A stretch of DNA of 64,000 nt from Arthrobacter endolithicus (GTDB lineage Bacteria > Actinomycetota > Actinomycetes > Actinomycetales > Micrococcaceae): NCBI RefSeq assembly GCF_026627425.1, contig NZ_JAPNLH010000005.1, positions 124,001 through 188,000 of the forward strand, in the 5' to 3' direction. This document shows positions 35,805 through 45,080 of this stretch, one piece after another. The notes below the pieces were generated by a model. That model was not told the DNA's origin. It made no database searches and was given only the letters and a program-made list of their open reading frames with translations. Position 1 is the stretch's first letter, and each line of letters opens with the position of its first letter. A program made the translations under genes and the position numbers.

Positions 35805-36574
35805 GCCGGGTCCCGGAGTGAACGGACGTGGGCGGCCACCTCTGCCGGTCTGCGATACATCAGAATGTGGCCTTCGCCGGCTATTTCCGCCGCCTCGGCC
35901 ACCGGGCAGCGTGCCACCAACTCGTCGAGCCAGGCACGCGGCGCAATCGAGTCCCGTGCGCCACGCATAATCAGTACCGGAGTATGCACCTCAGCAATGG
36001 CTTCTTCGAGCGCATAGCCGAGCATAAAAGGCAGCGTTGCGAGGTACCAGGGCGGCCGGCAGCGGAAGGCATAATCGGAAAGAACCACTACATTTGCAGC
36101 CATCGGTTCCCGAAAGGTGTCCTGCAGCAACCGCAGACCCTGCCGCCAGGCGGTGCGCTCGTGGCGGTTGACGCACGGGCCCATCAGCACGGCTGCCGGG
36201 ACCGACGCGCGCTGCCGCAGCATTTCCACCGTTACTTGGCAGCCCATCGAATGTCCGACCAGAATCGGCTGGGAAACGTTCAACAGGTCCAGGCAGCCCC
36301 AGACCCACCCCGCATAGTCCTCCATGGACAAGGGCCGCGACGGCTGAGGAGCCTTGCCGAAGCCGGGGAGATCAATCGAGTGAACGGTGCCAGCAGTGGA
36401 GAGTTCCCGGGCAAGCGGTTCGAAATACCGCGAAGACATCCCGATGCCGTGAATCAGGACGAAGGTATCCGGACCCGATCCGAGGGTATGCGTCACCCCG
36501 GTCGCGCCGTCAACGACGAGCGTCCGGGACAGCGGTTTGGCGTGCGGCTTTACTTGCGGTTTGGCGTGCGGCAT
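35801..36574 (-). CDS. Alpha/beta hydrolase
   Basis: A 257-residue hydrolase with the lid-type fold: FVLIHGIGMSSRYFEPLA, DLPGFGKAP, nucleophile elbow LVGHSMGCQ, and the catalytic His in AGEGHILMY. The ATG at 36574 has AAAGGG upstream; an in-frame ATG at 36598 is a weaker option. The N-terminus has a short repeat (PHAKPQVKPHAKP). It is cotranscribed with the downstream lipase-like gene (ATGA overlap). Confidence 0.85.
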   Translation of the reverse strand: MPHAKPQVKPHAKPLSRTLVVDGATGVTHTLGSGPDTFVLIHGIGMSSRYFEPLARELSTAGTVHSIDLPGFGKAPQPSRPLSMEDYAGWVWGCLDLLNVSQPILVGHSMGCQVTVEMLRQRASVPAAVLMGPCVNRHERTAWRQGLRLLQDTFREPMAANVVVLSDYAFRCRPPWYLATLPFMLGYALEEAIAEVHTPVLIMRGARDSIAPRAWLDELVARCPVAEAAEIAGEGHILMYRRPAEVAAHVRSLRDPA

Positions 36575-36790
36575 ATGGCGGCGCCCTTTTGTCGACATAC
36601 AAACAACTCTTGCTTACGCCGCCGCCACCGGCAAGTGGCTTGCTCCGCTTTGCCGCCGCTGGCAGAGCCGATGGCCATTGCTGAACGACGGATACAGGCA
36701 CGGGTGACGGATATGTCTACCGAAACACGCTGGCCGCACTTTGCCGAAGCGCAAAAGACGGAACAACCAGCGGTGAACTCCCCCGCCGGC

Positions 36791-37372
36791 TCAGCACTGA
36801 CGCGGCCGGTGAACTCCCCCCGCCGACTGCCCTTTAAGCAGCCGGACCACGTGCAGCAAATTCCCCGTGGCTGCCTCTTCCCCGCGGTCCTGCTGCCCGT
36901 GTGGGCCGCCAAATAGCGCTGCGTTGTAGTACAGACCATCGCCGATCAGCAGGATCGCCCGCGCAATGCCCGCATCGCGGACCTCGTCGCAGATCAATTC
37001 CATCCATCTACTCTGCATGGCCGTGAACGCCTCGCTGACCTGAGGCTCCTGTCCCTGTGCCAGCCGGGTCGCCGCCACCAGCGTTCGATCAAATGCTGTT
37101 CCCGCGAAAACGGACGTCCGGATGTAGTATTCCGCCGGCCCCTCCGGAGCTTCGCGCATCTTAGCGAAGTCGGCGTCCGCCAATTCGCTGAGCTTGTGGA
37201 TCAGACCAGTGGTTAAGGCGTCGCGGCTCTTGAAATGGTACAGCAGGCCGCCTTTGGAAACGCCGGCAGCGGCAGCGACTGCGTCCAGCGTTGCAGCACG
37301 TCCGCCCTCGTCGATCAGAAGTGTCTCAAAGGCAAGCAGTATTCGCTCACGGGCCGAGGGCTGATTAGGCAT
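36791..37372 (-). CDS. TetR-family transcriptional repressor
   Basis: A 193-residue regulator. The helix-turn-helix is at about residues 25-45 (TLDAVAAAAGVSKGGLLYHF), with a typical ligand-binding C-terminal domain. The start at ATG 37372 gives MPNQPSARERIL, the common TetR start; the longer frame to 37486 would read through the operator region. It is divergent from an efflux pump gene, with a tandem operator between them, so it most likely represses the pump and itself until an inducer binds. Confidence 0.92.
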   Translation of the reverse strand: MPNQPSARERILLAFETLLIDEGGRAATLDAVAAAAGVSKGGLLYHFKSRDALTTGLIHKLSELADADFAKMREAPEGPAEYYIRTSVFAGTAFDRTLVAATRLAQGQEPQVSEAFTAMQSRWMELICDEVRDAGIARAILLIGDGLYYNAALFGGPHGQQDRGEEAATGNLLHVVRLLKGQSAGGVHRPRQC

Positions 37373-37402
37373 GCGGTCCACTCTACCGTCGCTGGCATAT
37401 AC

Positions 37403-37444
37403 ACTCAACCGTCCAGACGGTATACTCAACAGTCCAGACGGTAT
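37403..37444. promoter_or_regulatory. Tandem 21-bp operator between tetR and the efflux gene
   Basis: Two consecutive copies of a 21-bp unit at 37403-37423 and 37424-37444 differ at one position (ACTCAACC versus ACTCAACA). Each holds GTCCAGACGGT; the first has perfect arms CCGTC / GACGG around CA. This is the natural binding place of the adjacent TetR protein, 40 bases before the MFS start. Confidence 0.75.
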
Positions 37445-37484
37445 AGACTCTGAAGGATCTTTCGAATCTAAGGAAATACGCACC

Positions 37485-39038
37485 ATGTCATGGAGTACCG
37501 ATGATCCCGCATTGACGGTTCCAGCAGCAACCGTCGCCAGTCAGCCGGTGAAAGCCGGCCGCCGCGCATGGCTCGCCCTGGCGGTGCTGATGCTTCCCGT
37601 GCTTTTGGTCTCGGTCGACAACACGGTGCTCAGCTTCGCGGTCCCCGCAATTTCGCTGGCGTTGAACCCGGTGGCAACGGACCTTCTGTGGATCATCGAT
37701 ATTTACCCGCTAATCCTTGCCGGCCTGCTGGTACCGATGGGCAGCCTGGCGGACCGGTTCGGGCGCCGGAGAATGCTGATGATCGGCAGCCTCGGCTTTG
37801 CCGCCGTGTCGGTCGTCGCCGCCTTCGCCCCTACCGCTGCAGCCCTGATCGGATGCCGCGCACTGCTTGGTCTCTTCGGCGCCATGCTGATGCCCTCCAC
37901 GCTGTCCCTGATCCGCAACATTTTCACCGATCCGGGCCAACGCCGCATCGCCATCGCTGTCTGGGCGGCAGGATTCTCCGGCGGCGCCGCGATGGGGCCG
38001 CTGCTGGGCGGGGTGCTGCTGGACCACTTCTGGTGGGGATCGGTCTTCCTGCTCTGCATCCCGACGCTCATTCCGCTGCTCATCCTCGCGCCACTGTGCA
38101 TCCCGGAGTCCCGAGACCCAGCGCCGGGCATGATCGATCCATTGAGCATTGCGCTGTCCTTCGGGACCATGGTTCCGCTGATTTACGGGATCAAGGCGCT
38201 GGCAACGGAGGGTCTGGGGCTCGGTTCCCTGCTGCCCGTGCTGGCCGGTCTGGCCCTCGGCTTCCTCTTTGTCCGCCGCCAATTGCGCCAGCGGAATCCG
38301 ATGCTGGACGTACGGCTGTTCCGCAGCCCTGTTTTCAGCGGAGCCGTTGCCGCGAATCTGCTGAGCATTTTTTCACTGGTGGGCTTCTTGTACTTCGTCG
38401 CTCAGCATCTGCAGCTAGTGGTTGGGCAATCCCCTACCCGCGCCGGGCTGACGCTGCTGCCGGGGCTCATCATCTCCATCGTCACCGGCCTGCTCGTGGT
38501 CCGGTTGGCCCGTCGGATCCGGCCGGCCTACCTGGTAGCGGCTGGCCTGCTGCTGAACGCCGCGGGGTATCTGACCGTGTTGCTGAACAGCTCGGGTTCC
38601 GGAGACGGGCTATTGCTCGCGTTTGTCCTTCTCGGCGCCGGGGTCGGCATGTCGGAAACCATCTCCAATGACCTGATTCTTGCCACGGCCCCCGCTACCA
38701 CAGCAGGTGCTGCGTCGGCCATCTCCGAAACGGCGTACGAGGTGGGCGCCGTGCTGGGGACGGCCGTGCTGGGTAGCCTCCTGGCCGCGGCCTATCGCCT
38801 CCACGTCTTAGTCCCGGATTCGCTGTCGGCTGCGGCCCAGCAGGACGCCGGGCAGACGCTCGGCGGGGCCATCAACGCCGCGGCCACGATGCCCGTCGGA
38901 CCGGCAGGGGAACTTCTCGCCTCGGCCCGGCACGCGTTCGATTCGGGTGCTGGCCTCGTCGCCGTCGTGGGCATGGTTCTGATGCTCGCCGCAGCCGCGA
39001 TGTCGATCCTGACGTTGCGCAGCGTCAGAAGCAGCTGA
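37485..39038 (+). CDS. MFS efflux transporter, DHA2 (14-TM) type
   Basis: A 517-residue, 14-helix exporter with VDNTVLSFAVPAISLAL in helix 1, motif A GSLADRFGRRRMLMIG and motif C GGAAMGPLLGGVLL. It resembles SmvA/LfrA-like pumps, which export quaternary ammonium compounds and dyes. AAGGAAA lies upstream of ATG 37485. Expression should be controlled by the divergent TetR repressor through the tandem operator. A GC-rich hairpin follows the stop by three bases. Confidence 0.92.
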   Translation: MSWSTDDPALTVPAATVASQPVKAGRRAWLALAVLMLPVLLVSVDNTVLSFAVPAISLALNPVATDLLWIIDIYPLILAGLLVPMGSLADRFGRRRMLMIGSLGFAAVSVVAAFAPTAAALIGCRALLGLFGAMLMPSTLSLIRNIFTDPGQRRIAIAVWAAGFSGGAAMGPLLGGVLLDHFWWGSVFLLCIPTLIPLLILAPLCIPESRDPAPGMIDPLSIALSFGTMVPLIYGIKALATEGLGLGSLLPVLAGLALGFLFVRRQLRQRNPMLDVRLFRSPVFSGAVAANLLSIFSLVGFLYFVAQHLQLVVGQSPTRAGLTLLPGLIISIVTGLLVVRLARRIRPAYLVAAGLLLNAAGYLTVLLNSSGSGDGLLLAFVLLGAGVGMSETISNDLILATAPATTAGAASAISETAYEVGAVLGTAVLGSLLAAAYRLHVLVPDSLSAAAQQDAGQTLGGAINAAATMPVGPAGELLASARHAFDSGAGLVAVVGMVLMLAAAAMSILTLRSVRSS

Positions 39039-39040
39039 CG

Positions 39041-39069
39041 GTCGACGGCGGCGCGTACCCGCCGTCGAC
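39041..39069 (+). terminator. Hairpin after the efflux gene
   Basis: An 11-bp perfect stem GTCGACGGCGG / CCGCCGTCGAC with a 7-base loop directly after the stop of the MFS gene. No T-run follows. Confidence 0.6.
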
Positions 39070-39166
39070 GTCGTGGCTATAGCCGCCTGCAACCTGCGTG
39101 CCGCCCGTCAACGCCTGCGCATCCCCCCGCTGGAACGCGCATGTTGCTCCCGGCGGACGTCGGGCG

Positions 39167-39394
39167 CTATTTCCTGCGCAGGAGTTTACGGACGTGTTGG
39201 CCGCGGACTACCAGCCCGACCATGTGCAGAATCAGGCCCAGGCCAATGAACGGCAGTCCCAAATATGTTCTGGAGGAATCATGGGCGTTGGCGCCAATGA
39301 TGGTCAGTACCAGCCCCACGGCGATTGCTCCCATGGCGCTGAAAACCAGGATCTTGTAGAGCCGGCCGGAGGTTTCCCAGAATTCGTTGAGCAC
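39167..39394 (-). CDS. Small two-helix membrane protein (DUF3188-like)
   Basis: A 75-residue protein from a GTG start with two hydrophobic segments (LVFSAMGAIAVGLVLTIIGA and YLGLPFIGLGLILHMVGLVV) and a basic tail (HVRKLLRRK). The pattern fits a small actinobacterial membrane family that I remember as DUF3188. No function is known. It is 83 bases after the DUF2797 gene on the same strand. Confidence 0.7.
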   Translation of the reverse strand: MLNEFWETSGRLYKILVFSAMGAIAVGLVLTIIGANAHDSSRTYLGLPFIGLGLILHMVGLVVRGQHVRKLLRRK

Positions 39395-39476
39395 GCCCTC
39401 CAGCTTAGCCGCTGCATCTGGGGCGTCCTCGTTGGGGGTAGTCGGCAGTCTGGCCCCACCGCGGGCGTAACAGTTG

Positions 39477-40436
39477 TCAGAAAAGGGCGTTCTGGACAGC
39501 CGGGGCCGCTGACCGGTAGGTGCCGAGGGTAATCCGCCGTCCCTTTAACTGGCCAAGATCAACCACGAAGTCCGTCTCCAGCCCGGCGATTCCGGCCAGC
39601 AGGTAATGCCCAAGGACCGACTTGATCAGCAGTCCGTGCTCGCCGGACAGGCCCAGTCCGCCGGGCGCTGATGGATAAGCGTGCCGGCGCTGGGCCGCTT
39701 CCCGCTCCGGTTCCGCCAGGCCGCTGGCAACCCTCGGCCGCTCCCACCCTTCGTTCACGCTGCAGAAGCCCGCCAGCCCGACGTCCCGCAAGGCCTCCCG
39801 CACCGCCCGTCCATGGCTGTCGTTGACGGCGGCCAGCTCCGCAACGGGCAACGGATTGAGCAGCGCTGCGGACTTCGCCGTTGATCTGATCTGCTGGGTC
39901 AGCCCCAGCTGGTCGGTGACCAGGTCCTCGAGCTGCCGGACGATCCGGCCATCGTCGGCGAGCGCCACATACTGCGCCACCACGGCACCCTGCTCCGCAA
40001 GTCGGCTGAACCTGCTGCGTTGGGAGGCGGTGCCCACTTTCGTCGCACCATCGGCGAAGGTTGCGATGTAGAGCCAGTGCGGCTGGCCAAGGTAGGAGCG
40101 GAGCCCGGCCGGCGCGACGCCACTGCGATGGAAATCGTGCATGAAGCGAAAGTCATCACGGGCAAAACACAACCCGCACTGATAGCCCCGCTGCGCCGTG
40201 GCCAGCAGCGGGCAGGGGCTGTGCACCGAATCGCTGGGCCCATGTACGGCAAAAGAACCGACGCAGCACCGCGGACCCTCGTGCACGGCGAACCGCAGCC
40301 ACCGGCCTGCAGTCAGCGGCAGGGACGAGGGCAGTGACGGCGGTACGGCTGTGCCGCCGTCGCCCGGATACCCCGGGTCCGCGCTGAAGGACAGGGAGGG
40401 GCCGGTTTGATCCCAGCTGACCCCGCGGATCAACAT
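39477..40436 (-). CDS. DUF2797 domain protein
   Basis: About 319 residues. Recognisable parts are a Cys-containing segment (YQCGLCFARDDFRFMHDFHRS), the segment QPHWLYIATFADGATKVGT and the C-terminal LLIKSVLGHYLLA, which fit DUF2797 as I recall it. The Cys/His residues suggest a metal site. The biochemical role is unknown. The start is uncertain between ATG 40436 and GTG 40442; neither has a clear ribosome site. Confidence 0.72.
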   Translation of the reverse strand: MLIRGVSWDQTGPSLSFSADPGYPGDGGTAVPPSLPSSLPLTAGRWLRFAVHEGPRCCVGSFAVHGPSDSVHSPCPLLATAQRGYQCGLCFARDDFRFMHDFHRSGVAPAGLRSYLGQPHWLYIATFADGATKVGTASQRSRFSRLAEQGAVVAQYVALADDGRIVRQLEDLVTDQLGLTQQIRSTAKSAALLNPLPVAELAAVNDSHGRAVREALRDVGLAGFCSVNEGWERPRVASGLAEPEREAAQRRHAYPSAPGGLGLSGEHGLLIKSVLGHYLLAGIAGLETDFVVDLGQLKGRRITLGTYRSAAPAVQNALF

Positions 40437-40461
40437 CCGCACAGCGGCGACATCACGAGGT

Positions 40462-41334
40462 TCAGACGGCGGGCTGAACGCCGAACGCCACCGCCAGCTT
40501 GATGATCTTTTCGGCGCGCCCCAGCCTCGGCAGGTCCGAGCCGTCCCGGATCACACCACCGCGGGCATCGAAATCCGCCATGAAGTCCGAGGCCCAGGCA
40601 ACATCCGTGGGAGTGGGGCTAATGACCTCGTTGATGATCGTGGTCTGATCCGTGGCAAGGCAAAGCTTTCCGGTCATGCCCATGGACACCGTGATAGCGG
40701 ACTGCTCGCGCAGAATCGGGTGGTTCGTGCCGACGGTGGGACCGTCGATGGGGCCGGGCAGATTGCCCACCCGGCTGGCCACCACGAGCTTTGCCCGCGG
40801 GTAAGCCATGGCCTCGCGGTCCGCGCTCATCCCCGTATCGCGGCGGAAATCACCGGAACCGAACGCCAGACGGAACGCGCCCTCCGCGCGGGCAATATTG
40901 TTCGCTTCCTCGATGCCGTAGGCGGATTCCACCAACGCCAGCACCCGGCTGTTGCCATCGAGCCGGTGGAACGTCTCCTTGACCTGCTCGGCGCTTTCCG
41001 TTTTCGCCAACATGACCCCCAGCAACCCGGGAACATTACGCAGGGCAGCAACATCGTCGGCCCAGAATTCCGAGTGGACGTCGTTGATCCGCACCCATGC
41101 CTGCCCGCCATGGCGCAGCCAATCGATCACGGAGGTCCGGGCCGAGGGCTTATTTACCGGGTCAACGGCATCCTCGATGTCCAAGACAATAGCGTCCGCC
41201 CGGGACGCCGCGGCGTCGTCGAACAGCTCGGGCTTGGTGGCCGGGACCAGAAGCCAGGACCGGGCGATCTCCGCGGGGACATTGCGGATGCGGGCTGTTT
41301 TAGCGGGGACGGCAGTGCCGGACGTGGAAGACAT
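40462..41334 (-). CDS. HpcH/HpaI aldolase / citrate lyase beta-like protein
   Basis: A 290-residue TIM-barrel protein of the CitE-like group, which cleaves or forms C-C bonds of acyl-CoA substrates such as malyl-CoA or citramalyl-CoA. Motifs are SWLLVPATKPELFDDAA, VLDIEDAVDPVNK (metal-binding Glu and Asp), VRINDVHSEFW, ALVESAYGIEEANNIA and LAFGSGDFRRDTG. The genes for the other citrate lyase subunits are not nearby, so a stand-alone CoA-ester lyase is likelier. It lies between the DUF2797 gene and an efflux pump, all on the minus strand. Confidence 0.87.
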   Translation of the reverse strand: MSSTSGTAVPAKTARIRNVPAEIARSWLLVPATKPELFDDAAASRADAIVLDIEDAVDPVNKPSARTSVIDWLRHGGQAWVRINDVHSEFWADDVAALRNVPGLLGVMLAKTESAEQVKETFHRLDGNSRVLALVESAYGIEEANNIARAEGAFRLAFGSGDFRRDTGMSADREAMAYPRAKLVVASRVGNLPGPIDGPTVGTNHPILREQSAITVSMGMTGKLCLATDQTTIINEVISPTPTDVAWASDFMADFDARGGVIRDGSDLPRLGRAEKIIKLAVAFGVQPAV

Positions 41335-41367
41335 AGATCTACCGTATATCCGCCGGTGCCGCCGCGA

Positions 41368-42807
41368 CTATTCCGCCGGCGCCATCGGCACCCGCGCCTT
41401 ACGCATCATGGCGGACAGTACGACGGCGGCAACAGCGATGATCGCGGCCACCAGGAACGCCGCACGAATTCCGGCTTCCTCTCCGGACACCGCTGTCGCG
41501 ACGGCGAAGATGGATACCAACAAGGCCGTTCCCGCCGCCCCCGCGACCTGCTGCAGCGTGCTCATAATTGCCGATCCATGCGAATAAAGATGCGGTGGGA
41601 GCGGATTCAGTCCCGAGGTGAAAGCCGGGGTGAACAAGAGCGCCAAGCCTGCACTGAGCCCCATATAGCACGTGACAATCCACCACACAGGCGTCTGAGC
41701 CGTCAGCAGGGAGAATTGCCACAGGCACAACACCATCATTACCGAACCCGTCACCGTTAGCGGCAATGGGCCGATCCTGTCATAGAGCCGCCCCACTACC
41801 GGGCCGAGTAGTCCCATGGCCAGTCCGCCGGGCAGAAGCACAAGCCCGGTGGTGACACTTTCCAGCTGGTGGACCTGCTGCAGGTAGATCGGCAGCAGAA
41901 TCACACTGCCGAACAGCGCCATCATCGCCACGACCATCAGCACGGTGGAGACGGTGAACATCCGGAATCTGAACGCGCGCAGGTCAAGCAGCGGCGCGCC
42001 GCCCCTTTGCAGCCGGAGCTGTCGCAGCACGAAGGCCACGAGGCAGACCACACCGACGCCCAAGGCCGCTATCGCCGGAACGGTTGAGCCGCCGTCGCCC
42101 CGTCCGCCGATCCCGCTGAGGCCATAGACCACGCCGCCAAACGCCGGGACCGTGAGAATCACCGAGAGAGCGTCCAGCTTTTGGACGTCCTTCTCACCTA
42201 CATTCGTGAGATATCTGGCGCCGATGGCCAGCGCCAGCAAGGCAACAGGCAGCACAAAAATGAACATGAACCGCCAGGAGAGCGCCTGCAAAATCAGTCC
42301 GGAAACCGTCGGCCCCAGAGCCGGCGCCACGGAGATGGCGATGGTCACGTTTCCCATTACCGAACCGCGCCGTTCCAGCGGAACTAAGGTGAGAATGGTG
42401 GTGATCAGCAGCGGCAGCATGGTTGCCGTTCCCACCGCCTGGATCACTCGCGCCAGCAGCAGTACCTCAAAACCGGGCGCCACTGCCGCCAGCGCCGTGC
42501 CGGTGCAAAACGCGCCCATAGCCAGCAAAAACACGGTCCGCGTAGTCAGGCGCTGCAGAACGAAACCGGTCATCGGGATGACAACGGCCATGGTCAGCAT
42601 GAATCCGGTGGAGAGCCACTGGATCGTGGACGCGGAGACGTGCAGGTCCAGCATCAGCCGCGGCAGCGCTACGTTCATAATGGTTTCGTTGAGGATCACC
42701 ACAAACGTCGCCACCAGCAGGGTGGCGATCACCGCAACGGATTCTTTGGGCATTTTCATCGGTGCGGCGGCGGTAACACTGGTTTGCGCGCTGGTCCTGG
42801 CAGACAT
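41368..42807 (-). CDS. MFS efflux transporter, DHA2 type
   Basis: A 479-residue multidrug exporter with LNETIMNVALPRLMLDL in helix 1, QWLSTGFMLTMAVVIPMTGFV in helix 2 and the motif C-like ALGPTVSGLIL. The short loop SGIGGRGDGGST lies in the middle. It resembles Lde/EmrB-type pumps. It follows the antiporter gene on the same strand with a 199-base gap in which I see no gene. No dedicated regulator gene is adjacent. Confidence 0.9.
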   Translation of the reverse strand: MSARTSAQTSVTAAAPMKMPKESVAVIATLLVATFVVILNETIMNVALPRLMLDLHVSASTIQWLSTGFMLTMAVVIPMTGFVLQRLTTRTVFLLAMGAFCTGTALAAVAPGFEVLLLARVIQAVGTATMLPLLITTILTLVPLERRGSVMGNVTIAISVAPALGPTVSGLILQALSWRFMFIFVLPVALLALAIGARYLTNVGEKDVQKLDALSVILTVPAFGGVVYGLSGIGGRGDGGSTVPAIAALGVGVVCLVAFVLRQLRLQRGGAPLLDLRAFRFRMFTVSTVLMVVAMMALFGSVILLPIYLQQVHQLESVTTGLVLLPGGLAMGLLGPVVGRLYDRIGPLPLTVTGSVMMVLCLWQFSLLTAQTPVWWIVTCYMGLSAGLALLFTPAFTSGLNPLPPHLYSHGSAIMSTLQQVAGAAGTALLVSIFAVATAVSGEEAGIRAAFLVAAIIAVAAVVLSAMMRKARVPMAPAE

Positions 42808-43006
42808 GAGTATTCCTGGGAGCGATGGTTTGCTGAAACTGCTATTTTAGCTGCGGTTTGCGGCCTACGGGAAGTGTTCGACGACGATCCCCCGACCGGT
42901 TCATGGGCCGCCGCTTTCCGCACCGCCGCTTGCGCCGCAGCAACCTTCCAAGCGGCCGTCCTTCCGCTTTGATGACGCGAACCAGCCAAGCAGTGGCATA
43001 GCCTCC

Positions 43007-44611
43007 TTACTCCGGCATAATCATGGTCCGAAGATCCAACTGCCGGAGCACCTGGTCTGCAGCCTCCGGGTCAGTGGCCGGCTCCTTGCGTGCCTCGATG
43101 ATTTCCTGCCGGGCCGCGTCCAGCGCAATGGTCTGCGCGGCAACGACCAGCTCCCGGCTGCGTGCCCGCTGATCCCGCGCAGCAGCCTCGTCGACCTTGC
43201 CGCCATCGGTCACACTCTCCTGAACCGGGGCGCTGTTTGTCAGCTCCGCGTACAGCCGCGTCATCTGCGAGCGGACCGACTTGAGCTTCTCCGGCGGCAG
43301 CTCCTTGAACAACGGATTATTCTTCAGTGCCGCCTGCGCGGCGGATTGTGCCCGCCGGGCCAGAATCCGGGCCGCATCACGCTCCACGGACGGATCCTCG
43401 GAGGCCTTCAGGACACGCATCAGCCACGGCAACGTCAGCCCCGGCAGCACCAGGGTCGCCAACAACACCGCACAGGCAATTACGATGATCTCGTGCCGGG
43501 CGGGAAAATTCGCGCCGCTGTCCAGCGTGAGCGGCAGCGCCAAGGCTAGGGCCAGTGTCGCCAGGCCGCGCATGCCGCACCAGGAGAGCACTATCACGTC
43601 CTTGAACGAAAGTCGGGACAACTCAGTGCCGCGCTTTTTGATCATCCCGGCGACCAGCCAGATCCAGAGCACACGGACCACAAGCACCAGCAGGCAGACC
43701 ACGACCGCCGCGGGCAGCATGGCAAAAATGGCTGTGCCTTCCTCGTCGACCACGCGTTTGATGGCCAGCCCCACCAGTCCGAAGGCCAGACCAGTGGCCA
43801 GCAATTCCACCACGTCCCAGAAGGCAGCGCGCGTGATCCGCTCCGCCGCATCTTCGGCCCGCGCGTGACGCTTCATTTCCAGGGCGGTGACGACGACGGC
43901 GATTACGCCGGACGCGTGCAACTCCTCCGCGAGGATGTAGGCGGCAAAAGGAACCACCAGTGTGACCGCGCTGCGGGCCACCGTGGACTGGATGAGTCGG
44001 GTCACCAACACCGTGATCCACCCCATGGCCATGCCCACCGCCACAGCAATGGCGGCTCCGAGGATGAAACTTACGGCGATTCCCGGCCCAATCCTGGAAC
44101 CGGCGACCGTGGCCGCGGTGGCGGCCTGGAAAATCACGATGGCGGCGGCATCGTTGAAAAGCCCTTCACTTTGCAAAATGGTGGTGAGCCGGCGCGGCAT
44201 CCGGACCCGCGCGGAGACCGATTCCACCGCCACCGGATCCGGCGGGGCCACGACGGCTCCGAGCGCAATAGCCGCGGGAATTCCTATACCCGGGATCAAC
44301 AGCCATCCCGCTCCGGCCGCAACAGCAGTAGTCACCACCACCAGTCCGACGGCCATCAGCAACAATGTCCGCCAGCGGATCCTGAAGACCGCCCACGAGC
44401 TCTTTTGTGCCGTAGCAAAGAGCAGCGGTGGGAGGAAGATCGGCAAAATCAGCTCGGGAGCAATCTGCAGATCAGGAAAGCCGGGGATAAAGGTCAGCGC
44501 TGCAGAAAGGATCAGCATCAGCACCGGGTAGGGCAGCCGCAATCGGTCTCCCAATCCGACGGCAACAACCGTGGCAAAGAGCAGGCCGACGATGAGTGCA
44601 AGCTGTTCCAC
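43007..44611 (-). CDS. Na+/H+ antiporter, CPA1 family
   Basis: A 534-residue antiporter that exchanges cytoplasmic sodium for protons. It has 12-13 hydrophobic helices from a GTG start with AAAGG upstream. The family core includes ILPIFLPPLLFATAQKSSW, ALGAVVAPPDPVAVESV (conserved Asp for cation binding) and SEGLFNDAAAIVIFQ (ND pair of electrogenic or CPA1 antiporters). A charged cytoplasmic tail of about 130 residues follows, with many Arg/Glu residues, probably helical and regulatory. Confidence 0.92.
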   Translation of the reverse strand: MEQLALIVGLLFATVVAVGLGDRLRLPYPVLMLILSAALTFIPGFPDLQIAPELILPIFLPPLLFATAQKSSWAVFRIRWRTLLLMAVGLVVVTTAVAAGAGWLLIPGIGIPAAIALGAVVAPPDPVAVESVSARVRMPRRLTTILQSEGLFNDAAAIVIFQAATAATVAGSRIGPGIAVSFILGAAIAVAVGMAMGWITVLVTRLIQSTVARSAVTLVVPFAAYILAEELHASGVIAVVVTALEMKRHARAEDAAERITRAAFWDVVELLATGLAFGLVGLAIKRVVDEEGTAIFAMLPAAVVVCLLVLVVRVLWIWLVAGMIKKRGTELSRLSFKDVIVLSWCGMRGLATLALALALPLTLDSGANFPARHEIIVIACAVLLATLVLPGLTLPWLMRVLKASEDPSVERDAARILARRAQSAAQAALKNNPLFKELPPEKLKSVRSQMTRLYAELTNSAPVQESVTDGGKVDEAAARDQRARSRELVVAAQTIALDAARQEIIEARKEPATDPEAADQVLRQLDLRTMIMPE

Positions 44612-44791
44612 GTGGCTACCTTTCCAAGAGTCAGTCGGACCTGACGGGTCAGATCGAATGGACCCTGCACTGACGAATTACAACGCCGCTACAAATTTAC
44701 CGCCTCTGTTGTACCAGCCACCCTCAGGCACTCGGCGGATCGTCGTCAGGATCGGACTCGCTCGGGGCACATAGGGACGAGGTCTTAAACC

Positions 44792-44832
44792 AACAGCAGG
44801 CCAGAAGCGTAGGAAGCTTCTGACCTGCTGTT
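44792..44832 (-). terminator. Terminator hairpin after tRNA-Met
   Basis: Arms AACAGCAGGCCAGAAGC and GCTTCTGACCTGCTGTT pair over 17 positions with one G-T wobble, around a 7-base loop. It begins two to three bases after the CCA end of tRNA-Met on the minus strand and is followed by a T-containing tract. Confidence 0.8.
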
Positions 44833-44834
44833 TC

Positions 44835-44911
44835 TGGTAGCGGCGGGGAGGCTCGATCTCCCGACCTCACGATTATGAGTCGTGCGCTCTAACCAACTGA
44901 GCTACGCCGCC
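44835..44911 (-). tRNA. tRNA-Met (anticodon CAT)
   Basis: A 77-nt gene including an encoded CCA end. The acceptor is GGCGGCG / CGCCGCT with a G-U first pair, the anticodon loop CTCATAA stands on the stem ACGAC-type arms, and the T-loop is ATCGAGC. The paired first position argues against the initiator form; elongator Met is the likely identity, while a lysidine-modified tRNA-Ile cannot be fully excluded. Confidence 0.92.
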
Positions 44912-44975
44912 ATGAGATGAGTGTGGCCCGTGCTCAGCCGGCCAAAACCGTCTTGACACGAGCCCTCTCACTCAG

Positions 44976-45047
44976 AGCCCCCCACCGGAATCGATCCGGT
45001 GACCTCGTTCTTACCAAGAACGCGCTCTACCACTGAGCTAGGGGGGC
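44976..45047 (-). tRNA. tRNA-Thr (anticodon GGT)
   Basis: A 72-nt cloverleaf with acceptor GCCCCCC / GGGGGGC, anticodon loop TTGGTAA on a GTTC stem and T-loop ATCGATT. The discriminator is T and no CCA is encoded. It precedes tRNA-Met by 64 bases on the same strand, so the two are probably processed from one transcript. Confidence 0.95.
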
Positions 45048-45080
45048 AACGAAAGAAAACTTTACCAGCGGATTTCCCAT

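Noticed and set aside
37403-37444. Possible attachment site or transposon end
   Set aside because: The repeats are direct and lie exactly in a TetR/efflux promoter, so an operator explains them better.
42808-43006. Plus-strand frame with FAETAILAAVCGLREVFDDD between efflux and antiporter genes
   Set aside because: No start, mostly within or directly beside the pump's upstream region, and no family resemblance.
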